DNA from: Actinomadura chibensis NBRC 106107
GTDB lineage: Bacteria > Actinomycetota > Actinomycetes > Streptosporangiales > Streptosporangiaceae
DNA: 64,000 nt
Direction of reading: 5' to 3'
NCBI RefSeq assembly: GCF_001552135.1
Contig: NZ_BCQP01000024.1
Location: 157,888 to 221,887 of the forward strand
Below, in pieces: positions 26,272 to 34,598 of this stretch. The position numbers and the translations under genes are program-made. The notes beneath the pieces are model-generated. The model worked only from the letters and a program-made list of their open reading frames with translations, did not search any database and was not told the DNA's origin. Position 1 is the stretch's first letter; each line of letters opens with the position of its first letter.

Positions 26272-26308
26272 CGGTGAGCCCGTCCCGGCGGACGGGACGG
26301 GCTCACCG
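26272..26308 (+). terminator. Strong hairpin terminator after DUF4394 gene
   Basis: A 16-bp perfect stem: CGGTGAGCCCGTCCCG at 26272-26287 and its complement at 26293-26308, loop GCGGA. It starts 22 bases after the stop codon. Confidence 0.85.
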
Positions 26309-26636
26309 CCCGCGCCGCGGCTTCGACTCGGCCGGCGGGGACCGGGCGCGCGTGCATCCGGGCGGGTGTGAAGGGGCCCGGCGTCCGCTCGCGTTCGGAC
26401 GATCTGGCCGAATGCGGCTGCGCGGCGCCGATCTCCAGCGCGGCCGATTTCGGCGCGTTCCAAGGCGATTTCGCCCCCTACCAGAGCAAATGATCACATT
26501 TCGGAACGAGGACGGGCGGCTGCCGGGCCGCTCCGGGCCGCCGCCGGCCCCACGACCTCCGCGAACGTGATCCGGCGGGGCGGAAAGTCCGGCTAGCCTG
26601 TGAGATGTGCCACCGCACCGACCAAGGGGGCATCCC
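26309..26636. other. Intergenic with promoter for the methyltransferase
   Basis: No gene seen in this 328-base stretch. TAGCCT at 26594-26599 is a plausible -10 box; it would start transcription at about 26607, giving either a leaderless start at GTG 26607 or a 30-base leader. Confidence 0.45.
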
Positions 26637-27455
26637 GTGGCCGACGCCACAGACCATGAACGGACCTCGCTCGACCTCCGGACCGACGTAGCACACTCGG
26701 CCCGGGTGTACGACTACCTGCTCGGCGGAAAGGACCACTACGCCGCCGACCGCGCCGCAGCCGAAGAGGTCGTCAAGGTCGCCCCCTACATGCGGACGTC
26801 CATGCGGGCCAGCCGGAACTTCATGGTCAGGGTCGCCCGCCACCTCGCCATCGAGGGCGGCGTCCGGCAGTACCTCGACATCGGGACGGGCCTGCCGACG
26901 TCTCCCAACCTGCACGAGGTCGTCCAGGGCGTCGACCCCACCGCCCGTGTCGTGTACGTCGACAACGACCCGATCGTCCTCACGCACGCCCGCGCGCTGC
27001 TCACCAGCACCCCCGAGGGCCGGTCCCGCTACATCGAGGCCGACCTGAGCGACCCGGACGCCATCATGACCGCGCCCGAGGTGCTCGACACGCTCGACCT
27101 GTCCAAGCCCGTCGCGCTGTGCCTGATCGCCGTCATCCACTTCATCCACGACGACGACGAGGCGCTGCGGATCGTCCGGCGGCTGCTGGAGCCGCTGCCG
27201 TCCGGCAGCTACCTGGCCCTGTCCACGATCAACCTCGACAGCGCGGCGCGGCCGGTGGCCGCCGTGAAGAAGCACAACGAGCACGGGATCAAGTCCAAGG
27301 GCCGCACCACGGAGCAGATCACGCGGTTCTTCGACGGGCTCGACATGGTCGAGCCCGGGGTCGTCCCCGCCCACCACTGGCGGCCGGACGAGGAGGCCCG
27401 CCGGATCGACGACTCGCAGGTCTCGATCTACGGCGGCCTCGGCCGCAAGCCCTGA
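26637..27455 (+). CDS. SAM-dependent methyltransferase, Methyltransf_19 (DUF574) family
   Basis: About 272 residues. The actinomycete-specific signature is clear: DLRTDVAHSARVYDYLLGGKDHYAADRAAAEEV near the N-terminus, YLDIGTGLPTSPNLHEVVQ (SAM-binding loop), VVYVDNDPIVLTHARALL, and AVIHFIHDDDEALRIVRRLL, then a FFDGLDMVEPGVV tail. Substrates of this large actinobacterial family are unknown. GTG 26637 is chosen because AAGGGGG lies six bases upstream and the N-terminus then fits family length; a -10 box also permits a leaderless start at GTG 26607. Confidence 0.88.
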   Translation: MADATDHERTSLDLRTDVAHSARVYDYLLGGKDHYAADRAAAEEVVKVAPYMRTSMRASRNFMVRVARHLAIEGGVRQYLDIGTGLPTSPNLHEVVQGVDPTARVVYVDNDPIVLTHARALLTSTPEGRSRYIEADLSDPDAIMTAPEVLDTLDLSKPVALCLIAVIHFIHDDDEALRIVRRLLEPLPSGSYLALSTINLDSAARPVAAVKKHNEHGIKSKGRTTEQITRFFDGLDMVEPGVVPAHHWRPDEEARRIDDSQVSIYGGLGRKP

Positions 27456-27495
27456 CGTCCGCGGCCCGCCGGGCCCCGCGCGGTAGGGTCGGCGG

Positions 27496-28248
27496 ATGCT
27501 GCAGCGTGCCTACGGGATCGCCCGCTCCCTGGTCATGTACTACGGAGTCCCCGGCAAGCACCGGCGGGCGCGCCGCCTGTACGGCGAGTTCATCGGCCCC
27601 GGCGACGTGGCGTTCGACATCGGCGCCCACGTCGGCGGGCGGGTGCGCGTCTGGCGGGGGCTCGGCGCGCGGGTCGTGGCGGTCGAGCCGCAGCCCGACT
27701 GCCTGCGCGTCCTGCGCCTCCTCTACGGCCGCGACGGCGGGACGGCGATCGTGCCGGAGGCGGTCGGCGCGGCGCCGGGCCGCGCGCGGCTCGCGGTGTC
27801 GTCGGCGACGCCGACCGTGTCGTCGATGTCGCCCGGCTGGATCTCCTCGGTCACGTCCGACCGGAGCTTCGCCCACGTCCGCTGGGACGAGTCCGTCGAG
27901 GTCGAGGTCACCACGCTGGACGACCTCGTCGCGCGGCACGGCGTCCCGGCCTTCTGCAAGATCGACGTGGAGGGGTTCGAGGCGGACGTCCTGCGCGGGC
28001 TGACGCGGCCCGTGCCCGCGCTGTCGTTCGAGTACGTCCCGTCCGCGCATGACGCGGGGCTGGAGGCGCTGCGCATCGTCGAGCGGCTCGGGGCGGAGGC
28101 GGGCGGTTACGTCTACAACTACTCGCCCGTGGAGACGATGCGGCTCGCCAGCGAGCGCTGGCTCGACGCGGCCACCCTGGAGAGGCGGCTCGAACTCATC
28201 CGGCCGCGCGGCCGGTCCGGCGACGTCTACGCCCGCCTCAAGCGATAG
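27496..28248 (+). CDS. FkbM-family methyltransferase
   Basis: A 250-residue methyltransferase. FkbM domain features: GPGDVAFDIGAHVGGRVRVWRGLGARVVAVEPQPDCLRVL (SAM site), VTTLDDLVARHGVPAFCKIDVEGFEADVLRGL, the diagnostic segment, and LSFEYVPSAHDAGLEAL. The family O-methylates sugars and natural products; target unknown here. TAGGGT at 27484-27489 lies six bases before the ATG at 27496, so the mRNA is probably leaderless. The gene directly abuts the convergent 28256-29320 gene. Confidence 0.9.
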   Translation: MLQRAYGIARSLVMYYGVPGKHRRARRLYGEFIGPGDVAFDIGAHVGGRVRVWRGLGARVVAVEPQPDCLRVLRLLYGRDGGTAIVPEAVGAAPGRARLAVSSATPTVSSMSPGWISSVTSDRSFAHVRWDESVEVEVTTLDDLVARHGVPAFCKIDVEGFEADVLRGLTRPVPALSFEYVPSAHDAGLEALRIVERLGAEAGGYVYNYSPVETMRLASERWLDAATLERRLELIRPRGRSGDVYARLKR

Positions 28249-28255
28249 GGCGCCG

Positions 28256-29320
28256 TCAGTCGGACGGCTTGGTGAATTCCGCCAGCCACGCCTCGACGTC
28301 CTCGGACGGCAGTTCACGCAGGCTGACCCGCGATTCCAGCGCCTCATGCAGAACGGGGTACATGTTCCCCGGCGACCACTGGGCGTGGAACGACCTCTCG
28401 GCCAGGAAGAGCGTCGGGACTCCGGCGACGACCGGAATGGCCTCGAACGGCGCGGACCCCGGGAAGAACAGCCCCGTGACGGCTTCTCCGGCGGGCCGTT
28501 TCACCCCCGGATAGAAGAATCCGATGAGCTGGTGGTCGAGCAGGTCCGCCGCGGCCTGGTGGTCGGCCGCGGTCAGCTCCCGGTTCCGGGCATACCGGAC
28601 GGCCGCCGGGTCGGCCGGCTCGGCGCCGAGGTAGCCGGGCCCGGCGTGCCGGAGCAGGGCGTCCTGCGCGAGGGCGAAGAAGTGGTACATGCGGTCCTGC
28701 ACGCCGGTCAGGCCGAGGACGAAGCCCCGCCGGTTCCGCACGTCGATCAGCAGGACGTCGCGGCCGTCCACGAGCGCCAGCACCTCGCGGACGTAGTACA
28801 GCGTCTTGTAGTGCTTTTCGAGCGCGTCCACGAGCGCGGCGAGGCCGGGACGGGCGCGCAGCCGCATCCGCGCCGCCTCGTCCCGGCTGAGCATGGTCAT
28901 GGCCGCGAGCAGCACGAACGGCAGCGCGTGATGCGCCCGGACGAGGTCGGGCGAGTGCTCGAACAGCTCGTCGTCCGAGGGCGCGCCGCCGTCCGAGCCG
29001 TCTGCGCCTTCGACGCGGTCCGCGCGGTCCTTCGCCAGGAGCAGGTGCCGCTCCATCAGCGCGAGGACCGCGTCGACCGGGATGGACACGGATCCGCCGC
29101 GCTCGACCAGCACCCCGCAGACGAACGCCATCATCCCGGCGCGGAAGGCGTCGCCGCCGTCCAGCACCGCGGTCAACTCGATGAGGGCGGTGTCGGGGTC
29201 GGTGACGCCCTGGAGGAACTCCTGCACCTCGGGGTGTCCGATCAGGTCGGTCCCGGCCCGGCATTCGGCGAGATCGCTCGGTTGCCCGGTGAATGCGGCG
29301 ATACCCGGAGTGTGCGGCAT
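28256..29320 (-). CDS. Hypothetical protein, 354 residues
   Basis: No family recognised. It has good codon usage and an ATG at 29320, so it is real. It is mostly helical with mixed alpha/beta; visible segments include DTALIELTAVLDGGDAFRAGMMAFVCGVLVERGG, HALPFVLLAAMTMLSRDEAARM, VLLIDVRNRRGFVLGLTGVQDRMYHFFALAQDALL and GVPTLFLAERSFHAQWSPGNMYPVLHEAL. It is not obviously secreted or membrane-bound. Lies just downstream of the MarR-controlled oxidoreductase genes on the same strand and may be read with them (10-base gap after LLM). Confidence 0.7.
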   Translation of the reverse strand: MPHTPGIAAFTGQPSDLAECRAGTDLIGHPEVQEFLQGVTDPDTALIELTAVLDGGDAFRAGMMAFVCGVLVERGGSVSIPVDAVLALMERHLLLAKDRADRVEGADGSDGGAPSDDELFEHSPDLVRAHHALPFVLLAAMTMLSRDEAARMRLRARPGLAALVDALEKHYKTLYYVREVLALVDGRDVLLIDVRNRRGFVLGLTGVQDRMYHFFALAQDALLRHAGPGYLGAEPADPAAVRYARNRELTAADHQAAADLLDHQLIGFFYPGVKRPAGEAVTGLFFPGSAPFEAIPVVAGVPTLFLAERSFHAQWSPGNMYPVLHEALESRVSLRELPSEDVEAWLAEFTKPSD

Positions 29321-29329
29321 TTGATCATG

Positions 29330-30259
29330 TTAGTGGCTCGCCGCGCGGCCCCGCGCCGCCTCGACCGCCTCGCGCACCGCCGGGACGATCTCCCCGGCCC
29401 AGCGCTCGACGGAGGCGGGTTCGGGCGTCCCGCCCTCCGGGGAGAAGAGCATGAAGCCCGACGCGCCGTGCTCCAGCACCGCGCCGGTCAGCTCCTCGGT
29501 CCACTGGGCGGCGGAGCCGCCGATCCAGCGTCCGGCGCGGTCGCGGGTCGCGGCCAGCGGCCGGTCGGTGATGCGGCCGGGGAGGTTGTAGACGGTGCGG
29601 ATCTCGCGCGGGTCGCGTCCGGCCTCCTCCGCCGCCGCGTCGATGACGGCCCGCCCCTTCAGGTAGCGCTCGCTGAGCCAGTCCGCCGCGTGGCCGGGGA
29701 TCCAACCGTCCGCGACCCGGCCGGTGGCGGCGAGGGACTTCGGGCCGACCGACCCGGTCCACACCGGCGGCGCGGGGACGGGCGCGGGCCCGATCCCGTC
29801 CACCCGGTGGTGGCGGCCGTGGTGGGTGACCGGGGACCCCCCGCCCGACAGCGCCTTGACCAGGACGATCGCCTCCTCGAACGCCTCCACGGCGGCGGCC
29901 GGGGCGAGCCGTTCGACGCCCATGTCGGCGATCCGGTCCCACAGCCCGCCCGCGCCCATACCGAGGACGACCCGTCCGCCGGACAGCGCCGACAGCGACG
30001 TCACGGCCCGCGCCAGCATCGGCGCCGGACGCGTCGGCAGGTTGGTGACGTTGGCGAACCCGGAGAGGCGCCGCGTCCGCCCGAGGACGAACCCGAGCGC
30101 CGAGTAGGCGTCCAGGCGTTCACCGAGATAGGGGTGGTCGGACAGCGAGAAGAGGTCGAGGCCGTCCCGGTCGGCCCGTTCCGCCATCCGCAGGAGTTCC
30201 GGCGCTTCGTCGACGCGGGGGTGCGTCCCGAATCCGAAGACGACGTCCGGCAGCGTCAT
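29330..30259 (-). CDS. LLM-class F420/FMN-dependent oxidoreductase
   Basis: A 309-residue luciferase-like monooxygenase fold. Motifs: FGFGTHPRVDEAPELLRMAERADRDGLDLFSLSDHPYLGERLDAYSALGFVLGRT at the N-terminus, GRVVLGMGAGG, PPVWTGSVGPKSLAATGRVADGWIPG, GRWIGGSAAQWTEELT. Cofactor F420 or FMN is likely; which one cannot be told. Ribosome site AAGGAGG eight bases before ATG 30259. Second gene of an operon with the FAD oxidoreductase, probably under the MarR regulator at 31466-31912. Confidence 0.88.
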   Translation of the reverse strand: MTLPDVVFGFGTHPRVDEAPELLRMAERADRDGLDLFSLSDHPYLGERLDAYSALGFVLGRTRRLSGFANVTNLPTRPAPMLARAVTSLSALSGGRVVLGMGAGGLWDRIADMGVERLAPAAAVEAFEEAIVLVKALSGGGSPVTHHGRHHRVDGIGPAPVPAPPVWTGSVGPKSLAATGRVADGWIPGHAADWLSERYLKGRAVIDAAAEEAGRDPREIRTVYNLPGRITDRPLAATRDRAGRWIGGSAAQWTEELTGAVLEHGASGFMLFSPEGGTPEPASVERWAGEIVPAVREAVEAARGRAASH

Positions 30260-30274
30260 TTGCTCTGCCTCCTT

Positions 30275-31366
30275 TCAGGCGGTGCCGAACAGGTCGGCGA
30301 AACGTCCGGTGAACAGGTCGGCGCCCTTGTACTCGGCGACCTGCGCGGGCTGGAGGAGGGACGGCCCGTCCGGCGTGGGCAGTTGCCCGACGCCCCCGCG
30401 CGGCCCGAGCGGCAGCAGGATCATCGGGTCGGGCGTCGGCCGGTACACGGCCTCCGGCGGCTCGCCGCGCAGTTGGGCGAGGATGTTCTCCGCGACGGTG
30501 TCGGCGTGCCGCATCGCCCATCCGGCGCGCTTCACCTCGGGCACGTCGGTGAGGTCCCCGATGGCGTAGACGTGCTGATATCCGCGGACGGCGAGCGTCT
30601 CGGTCACGGGCACCTCGCCCCGGGGCGTCCGGGCGGTGAGCCGCCCGTCGGCGAGGTATCCGCTGTTGACCTGGACGCCGTGCGCGCGGAACCAGATGTC
30701 GGCGGTGATCTCCTCGCCGCCGGTGGTGGTGACGGTGAACGTCTCGGCCACCCCGGACGCGGGCTCCGGCGGCGCCGCCAACCGGGTGCCGAGCAGCACC
30801 CGGACGCCCAGCTCGTCGAGCTGGCGGCGCAGGTCGCGGCGCAGGTCGGGGTGGTAGCCGGGCAGCAGCGGCTCGGCCGGGTCCACGACGGTCACCCGCT
30901 TGTCCGGCCACACCGTCGTGATCTCACCGGCCAGCTCCAGCCCGACCGGCCCGGCTCCGGCGATCAGCACGCGCTCGGCGGCGGCCAGCTCCTTGTGGGT
31001 CCGGCGCAGGTGGTCCAGGGCCTCGTCGGCGGAGTCGGCCTCCGGCTTGGCCGGGTAGCTGTAGCTGGAGCCCGACGCGAGGACGAGGTAGTCGGCGTCG
31101 ACGCGCCGTCCGGACGCGAGGGTGACGCCATCCGGGTCGACAGAGGCCGCCCGGTCGCGGACGACGCGGCCCCGCGAGAGCAGCGCGTCATAAGGAAAGA
31201 AGACGTTTTCCGCCCAGTCGGGACGGGTCAGCGCACGCAGCGTCCCGGCCGCGTTGACGAAGGCGTCCCGCGGTTCGATCAGGACGACGTCGGCCTCTGC
31301 GTCGAGGGCCTTGGCGACCGACGCGCCGCCGTATCCGCCGCCGATGACCGCCACTGTCCGGCTCAT
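30275..31366 (-). CDS. NAD(P)H/FAD-dependent oxidoreductase (NDH-2/AIF type)
   Basis: A 363-residue pyridine-nucleotide-disulphide-type flavoprotein. FAD-binding TVAVIGGGYGGASVAKALDAEADVVLIEPRD at the N-terminus, second dinucleotide fold ERVLIAGAGPVGLELAGEITTVWPDKRVTVVD, and the FAD-contacting YAIGDLTDVPEVKRAGWAMRHADTVAENI near the C-terminus. Resembles type II NADH dehydrogenase and AIFM2-like quinone reductases. Start ATG 31366, with GGGAG five bases upstream. Two palindromes lie just upstream, so it is the main MarR target; with the LLM enzyme it suggests electrophile or redox-stress response. Confidence 0.88.
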   Translation of the reverse strand: MSRTVAVIGGGYGGASVAKALDAEADVVLIEPRDAFVNAAGTLRALTRPDWAENVFFPYDALLSRGRVVRDRAASVDPDGVTLASGRRVDADYLVLASGSSYSYPAKPEADSADEALDHLRRTHKELAAAERVLIAGAGPVGLELAGEITTVWPDKRVTVVDPAEPLLPGYHPDLRRDLRRQLDELGVRVLLGTRLAAPPEPASGVAETFTVTTTGGEEITADIWFRAHGVQVNSGYLADGRLTARTPRGEVPVTETLAVRGYQHVYAIGDLTDVPEVKRAGWAMRHADTVAENILAQLRGEPPEAVYRPTPDPMILLPLGPRGGVGQLPTPDGPSLLQPAQVAEYKGADLFTGRFADLFGTA

Positions 31367-31384
31367 GAGCACTCCCTACGATTA

Positions 31385-31425
31385 AAGTTCGTAGCACGAA
31401 CCGTATTAGTTCGTGCTGCGAACTT
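31385..31425. promoter_or_regulatory. Double MarR operator upstream of the redox operon
   Basis: TTCGTAGCACGAA at 31388-31400 and TTCGTGCTGCGAA at 31410-31422 are each dyads, and together form a 16-bp-arm inverted repeat (31385-31400 / 31410-31425). They lie 19 bases upstream of the FAD oxidoreductase start. Confidence 0.8.
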
Positions 31426-31465
31426 CAACCCGTCGAGGGGGTGCTTGTTCCGCGGGGCGGAACCC

Positions 31466-31912
31466 TCACATGAAGATGACCGGGACGTCGTTGTCCATGA
31501 CGACCCGCCCGAGCAGGGCGGCGAGCGCCTCGCGCTCGTCGTCGCCGAGGCCCGCCGCGAGCTTGTCGACCCGGCGGCACGTCTCGGGGTAGAAGTCGTC
31601 GATGAGCGCCCGGCCCTCGGCCGTCAGCGCCACCCGCACGGCCCGCATGTCGGCGGGGTCGGGCTCGCGCCTGACCAGGCCGAGGCGCTCGGTGCGGTCG
31701 ACCAGGCCGGTGAGGCTCGACTTGGCCAGCCCGAGCATGCCGCCGAGCTCGCCCATTCCGCGTGGCCGCGCCATGAGCACGCAGAGCAGGATGCCCTGCT
31801 GCGACGTGATCCCGTGCTCCCGGGCCGACTCGGCGTAGACCGCGTTCACCAGGAACGCGCCGCGCACGAGCGCGTTGACGACGCCGATCTCCCCATCACC
31901 CTGCGTTCCCAC
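31466..31912 (-). CDS. MarR-family regulator
   Basis: A 148-residue MarR protein. Winged helix: GITSQQGILLCVLMARPRGMGELGGMLGLAKSSLTGLVDRTERLGLVRREPDPADMRAVRVALTAEGRAL, with the wing DPADMRAVRV. It sits upstream of the FAD/LLM operon on the same strand; AGTTCG-type palindromes flank it at both ends (31385-31425, 31932-31948), so autoregulation plus control of the oxidoreductases is likely. Lone-cysteine sensing is possible (Cys in LLCVL and in TCRRV), not shown. Confidence 0.9.
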   Translation of the reverse strand: MGTQGDGEIGVVNALVRGAFLVNAVYAESAREHGITSQQGILLCVLMARPRGMGELGGMLGLAKSSLTGLVDRTERLGLVRREPDPADMRAVRVALTAEGRALIDDFYPETCRRVDKLAAGLGDDEREALAALLGRVVMDNDVPVIFM

Positions 31913-31931
31913 GCGTCCAGCCTAGCCGCGA

Positions 31932-31948
31932 AGTTCGCGGGACGAACT
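31932..31948. promoter_or_regulatory. Third MarR operator
   Basis: AGTTCG CGGGA CGAACT, matching the half-sites at 31385-31425. It lies 20 bases upstream of marR and just before the -10 box TAGAGT (31954-31959) of the divergent GNAT gene, so it could control both. Confidence 0.7.
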
Positions 31949-31966
31949 ACCGGTTAGAGTCGCGGC

Positions 31967-32425
31967 GTGGACATCACCGTTGACGACCTGTCCGGCCCGG
32001 AGATCGCGGAGTTCCTCCAGGAGCACGTACGGCAGATGCGATCCGTCACGCCGTTGGAGAGCAAGCACGCCCTCGACCTCGACGCCCTGCGCCGGCCCGG
32101 CGTCACGTTCTGGACGGTGCGGGACGACGGCGGCCCGATCGTCGGATGCGGCGCGATCAAGAGGCTGGACGCGTCCCACGCCGAGCTCAAGTCCATGCGC
32201 ACCGCGCCGAAGCGCACGCGGAGCGGGGTCGCGTCGCTCCTGCTCGCCCACATCCTCGCCGAGGCGAAGCGCATGGGGTTCGCCCGGATGAGCCTGGAGA
32301 CCGGCTCCGACGAGTTCTTCGCCCCCGCGCGCGGCCTCTACGAGAAGTTCGGGTTCGCCTACTGCGCCCCCTTCGCGGACTACCGTCCCGACCCCAACAG
32401 CGTCTTCATGACAAAGGGGCTTTAA
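31967..32425 (+). CDS. GNAT-family N-acetyltransferase
   Basis: A 152-residue GNAT enzyme. Motif A is clear: AELKSMRTAPKRTRSGVASLLLAHILAEAKRMGF (acetyl-CoA pyrophosphate loop of R/Q-x-x-G-x-G/A type), followed by MSLETGSDEFFAPARGLYEKFGFAYCAPFADYRPDPNSVFMTKGL, typical of the YedL/PA4026-like group. Acts on an unknown amine. TAGAGT seven bases before GTG 31967 suggests a leaderless message. Confidence 0.88.
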   Translation: MDITVDDLSGPEIAEFLQEHVRQMRSVTPLESKHALDLDALRRPGVTFWTVRDDGGPIVGCGAIKRLDASHAELKSMRTAPKRTRSGVASLLLAHILAEAKRMGFARMSLETGSDEFFAPARGLYEKFGFAYCAPFADYRPDPNSVFMTKGL

Positions 32426-32500
32426 AACACGGCCCGGCGATGTCACATCCAGGGGTGTTCCGGGGTCTTCATGGGAGAAACACCCTAGGAGGGAGACGTC

Positions 32501-33439
32501 ATGCGAGTCTTCGTCACCGGGGCGACGGGGGCGCTGGGCAGGCACCTCGTCCCCGCCCTGATAGCGGCCGGCCACGATGTCACGGCCACCACGCGGACGC
32601 CCGGCAAGGCCGCCGGGCTGCGGGATGCGGGCGCGGAGCCGGTCGTCCTCGACGGCCTGGACCGGGACGCGGTGGTCGCGGCGGTGTCGGCCGCCGCGCC
32701 GGACGTGATCGTCCACCAGATGACAGCGCTGTCCAGCGGCGGGACGCGCGGCTTCCGCAACTTCGACCGGATGTTCGCCGCGACGAACGAGCTGCGCACC
32801 CGGGGCACCGACAACCTGCTCGCCGCCGCCGAGCGGGCGGGCACCCGCCGGGTCGTCGCGCAGAGCTACGCGGGGCCGGGGCCGGACGCGCGCCCCGGCG
32901 GCGGGCTGAAGTCCGACGACGACCCGCTCGACTGGCGTCCGCTCCGGACGGCCGTGCGGGGTCCGGCGGCGATCGCGTACGTGGACGCGACCGTCCCGGC
33001 GAAGGCACCCGAGGGGATCGTCCTGCGCTACGGCGGCTTCTACGGGCCCGGCGCCTCGGAGGCCATGCTCGGCGCGGTCAAGAAGCGGATGATCCCGCTG
33101 GTCGGCGGCGGGATGGGCGTCTGGTCGTTCGTCGAGATCACCGACGCCGCCGCGGCGACGGTCGCGGCGGTCGAGCGCGGCGCGCCCGGCGTCTACAACA
33201 TCGTGGACGACGACCCGGCCCCCGTCGCGCACTGGCTGCCCTACCTGGCCCAGGTCATCGGCGCGAAGCCGCCGCTGCGCGTGCCCGCGTGGCTCGGCCG
33301 CCTGCTCGCCGGAGACCTCATCGTCGGCCAGATGACCGGTTCGCGCGGATACTCCAACGAGAAGGCGAAGAAGGAGCTCGGCTGGGAGCCGCGCTACCCG
33401 AGCTGGCGGGACGGCTTCCGCGCCTGGACCTCCGGCTGA
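32501..33439 (+). CDS. NAD(P)-dependent epimerase/dehydratase (SDR extended)
   Basis: A 312-residue extended short-chain dehydrogenase. The nucleotide-binding loop is MRVFVTGATGALGRHLVPALIAAGHDVTATTR (GxTGxLG). Later: PDVIVHQMTAL, RGTDNLLAAAERAGTRRVVAQS, GIVLRYGGFYGPGA, PGVYNIVDDDPAPVAHWLPYLAQVIGAKPPLRVPAWL. The expected catalytic YxxxK tyrosine is not obvious, so it may act as a reductase-like or NmrA-like protein. Ribosome site GGAGGG before ATG 32501. Single gene. Confidence 0.85.
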   Translation: MRVFVTGATGALGRHLVPALIAAGHDVTATTRTPGKAAGLRDAGAEPVVLDGLDRDAVVAAVSAAAPDVIVHQMTALSSGGTRGFRNFDRMFAATNELRTRGTDNLLAAAERAGTRRVVAQSYAGPGPDARPGGGLKSDDDPLDWRPLRTAVRGPAAIAYVDATVPAKAPEGIVLRYGGFYGPGASEAMLGAVKKRMIPLVGGGMGVWSFVEITDAAAATVAAVERGAPGVYNIVDDDPAPVAHWLPYLAQVIGAKPPLRVPAWLGRLLAGDLIVGQMTGSRGYSNEKAKKELGWEPRYPSWRDGFRAWTSG

Positions 33440-33460
33440 GCCGCCACCGACGGGGGGTGG

Positions 33461-34285
33461 TCATTCCCTCTCATCGGGGTCGAGGCGGGTGCTGACGCCG
33501 AGCAGGGACCGGGTGGTGGGCGGCCTGACGATCCGGGGACGCGACAGGGCGATCCCCAACGCGATCAGTGCCAGGCCGCCGACCAGCCACCACGTCCCCC
33601 AGCACTTCCAGACGACGGCCACGCCCGCGGCCAGGCAGACGAGGGACATCAGGCAGCCGCCCGCGGCCTTCGACGGGGCCGCGTCGCCCGGTACTCCGGC
33701 GCGCTCCCGCCCGGCGACGGCCCGGCCCATCTCGGCAAGCCGCGTGTTCAACGTTTCGCGCTCCGCGGCCTCGGCCTCCCGGTCGCCGAGGCCGCGCCAG
33801 ACGCCGACCGCGTCCCGGTGCGCCTGGACCGCGCCCGCCTGGTCGCCGTCGGCGGCGAGGAGCTGCCCGAGATGGGAGAGCGCTTGGGCCTCGCCCTCCC
33901 GGCTGCCGCCGAGACGGCAGACCTCGATGGCCTGCCGCTGGGCGGCGACCGCGGCCCGTGGACGGCCAGCTCTGAAGTGAATGGCCGCGAGGTTCGACAG
34001 CGCGGCGCCCTGCCCCTCCACGTCGCCCAACGACTGGAAGAGGGCGAGTGCCTCCTCGTGGGCGGCGAGGCCCTCCGAGACGCGGCCGGGCCAGGCGAGG
34101 GTGACCGACAGGTTGTCCAACGCGGTGGCGAGGGCCCTCGGATGGCCCGCGCTCCTGGCGATGTCGGCGGCCTCCCGGTAGACGGCGGCCGCCTCCTCGA
34201 ACCGCCCCCGCTGCGCCAGGGCCAGCCCGCGATTGTTCAGTGCCGCGGCCTTGGCCCAGGTATCCCCGACTGCATCTGCTGACAC
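33461..34285 (-). CDS. Tetratricopeptide-repeat protein with C-terminal membrane segment
   Basis: A 274-residue protein. Four to five TPR-like units run from residue 10 to 175: AAALNNRGLALAQRGRFEEAAAVYREAADIARSAGH, ATALDNLSVTLAWPGRVSEGLAAHEEALALFQSLGD, AALSNLAAIHFRAGRPRAAVAAQRQAIEVCRLGG, AQALSHLGQLLAADGDQAGAVQAHRDAVGVWRGLGD. A linker and then a hydrophobic hairpin (LMSLVCLAAGVAVVWKC, WWLVGGLALIALGIAL) anchor it in the membrane with the TPR domain in the cytoplasm. Such TPR repeats bind partners in regulatory or STAND proteins, but here there is no NTPase. Start ATG at 34285. Confidence 0.85.
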   Translation of the reverse strand: MSADAVGDTWAKAAALNNRGLALAQRGRFEEAAAVYREAADIARSAGHPRALATALDNLSVTLAWPGRVSEGLAAHEEALALFQSLGDVEGQGAALSNLAAIHFRAGRPRAAVAAQRQAIEVCRLGGSREGEAQALSHLGQLLAADGDQAGAVQAHRDAVGVWRGLGDREAEAAERETLNTRLAEMGRAVAGRERAGVPGDAAPSKAAGGCLMSLVCLAAGVAVVWKCWGTWWLVGGLALIALGIALSRPRIVRPPTTRSLLGVSTRLDPDERE

Positions 34286-34598
34286 GCCACGACGCTAGGC
34301 CGCCCCGTCCGGGACCGGTCCCGGGCTTTACCGGCGGTCGGACGAATCCGGCACGGAGTCAGCGGAGGCGACGAGATGCGGCCTTCGCGGCGAAAACCGG
34401 ATTGCGGGAGCCGCGGCCGGACGATTACCGTCCGGCGGGAAAGTCGGCCGACCGGCGAGAGGGGATCACATGCGACTCGGGTCGACCACGGCCGCCGCCT
34501 CGCACCCGGAGCCCACCCGCCGCTGAGGCGCCACGGCTCCCGGTGACAGGGCGGACAAGGGCCAGCACGCCTGTTCCGCCTTTCCCGAGGAGCTCTTC
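34286..34598. other. Leader region of the MFS gene
   Basis: The stretch contains a short leader ORF (listed separately) and possible stem-forming segments GGAGCC (34508-34513) / GGCTCC (34535-34540) spanning its stop codon. Nothing else seen. Confidence 0.4.
34470..34526 (+). CDS. Possible 18-residue leader peptide of the MFS transporter
   Basis: ATG 34470 reads MRLGSTTAAASHPEPTRR then TGA. GAGAGGGG lies five bases upstream, a better site than many real genes here. The MFS start follows 72 bases later with its own GAGGAG. The stop codon lies inside a potential GGAGCC/GGCTCC stem. Drug-exporter genes are sometimes controlled by leader-peptide attenuation; that is inference. Confidence 0.35.
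   Translation: MRLGSTTAAASHPEPTRR

Noticed and set aside
28049..31957. 1302-residue open frame on the plus strand
   Set aside because: It runs across several real genes on the minus strand and has no domain; GC-bias shadow.
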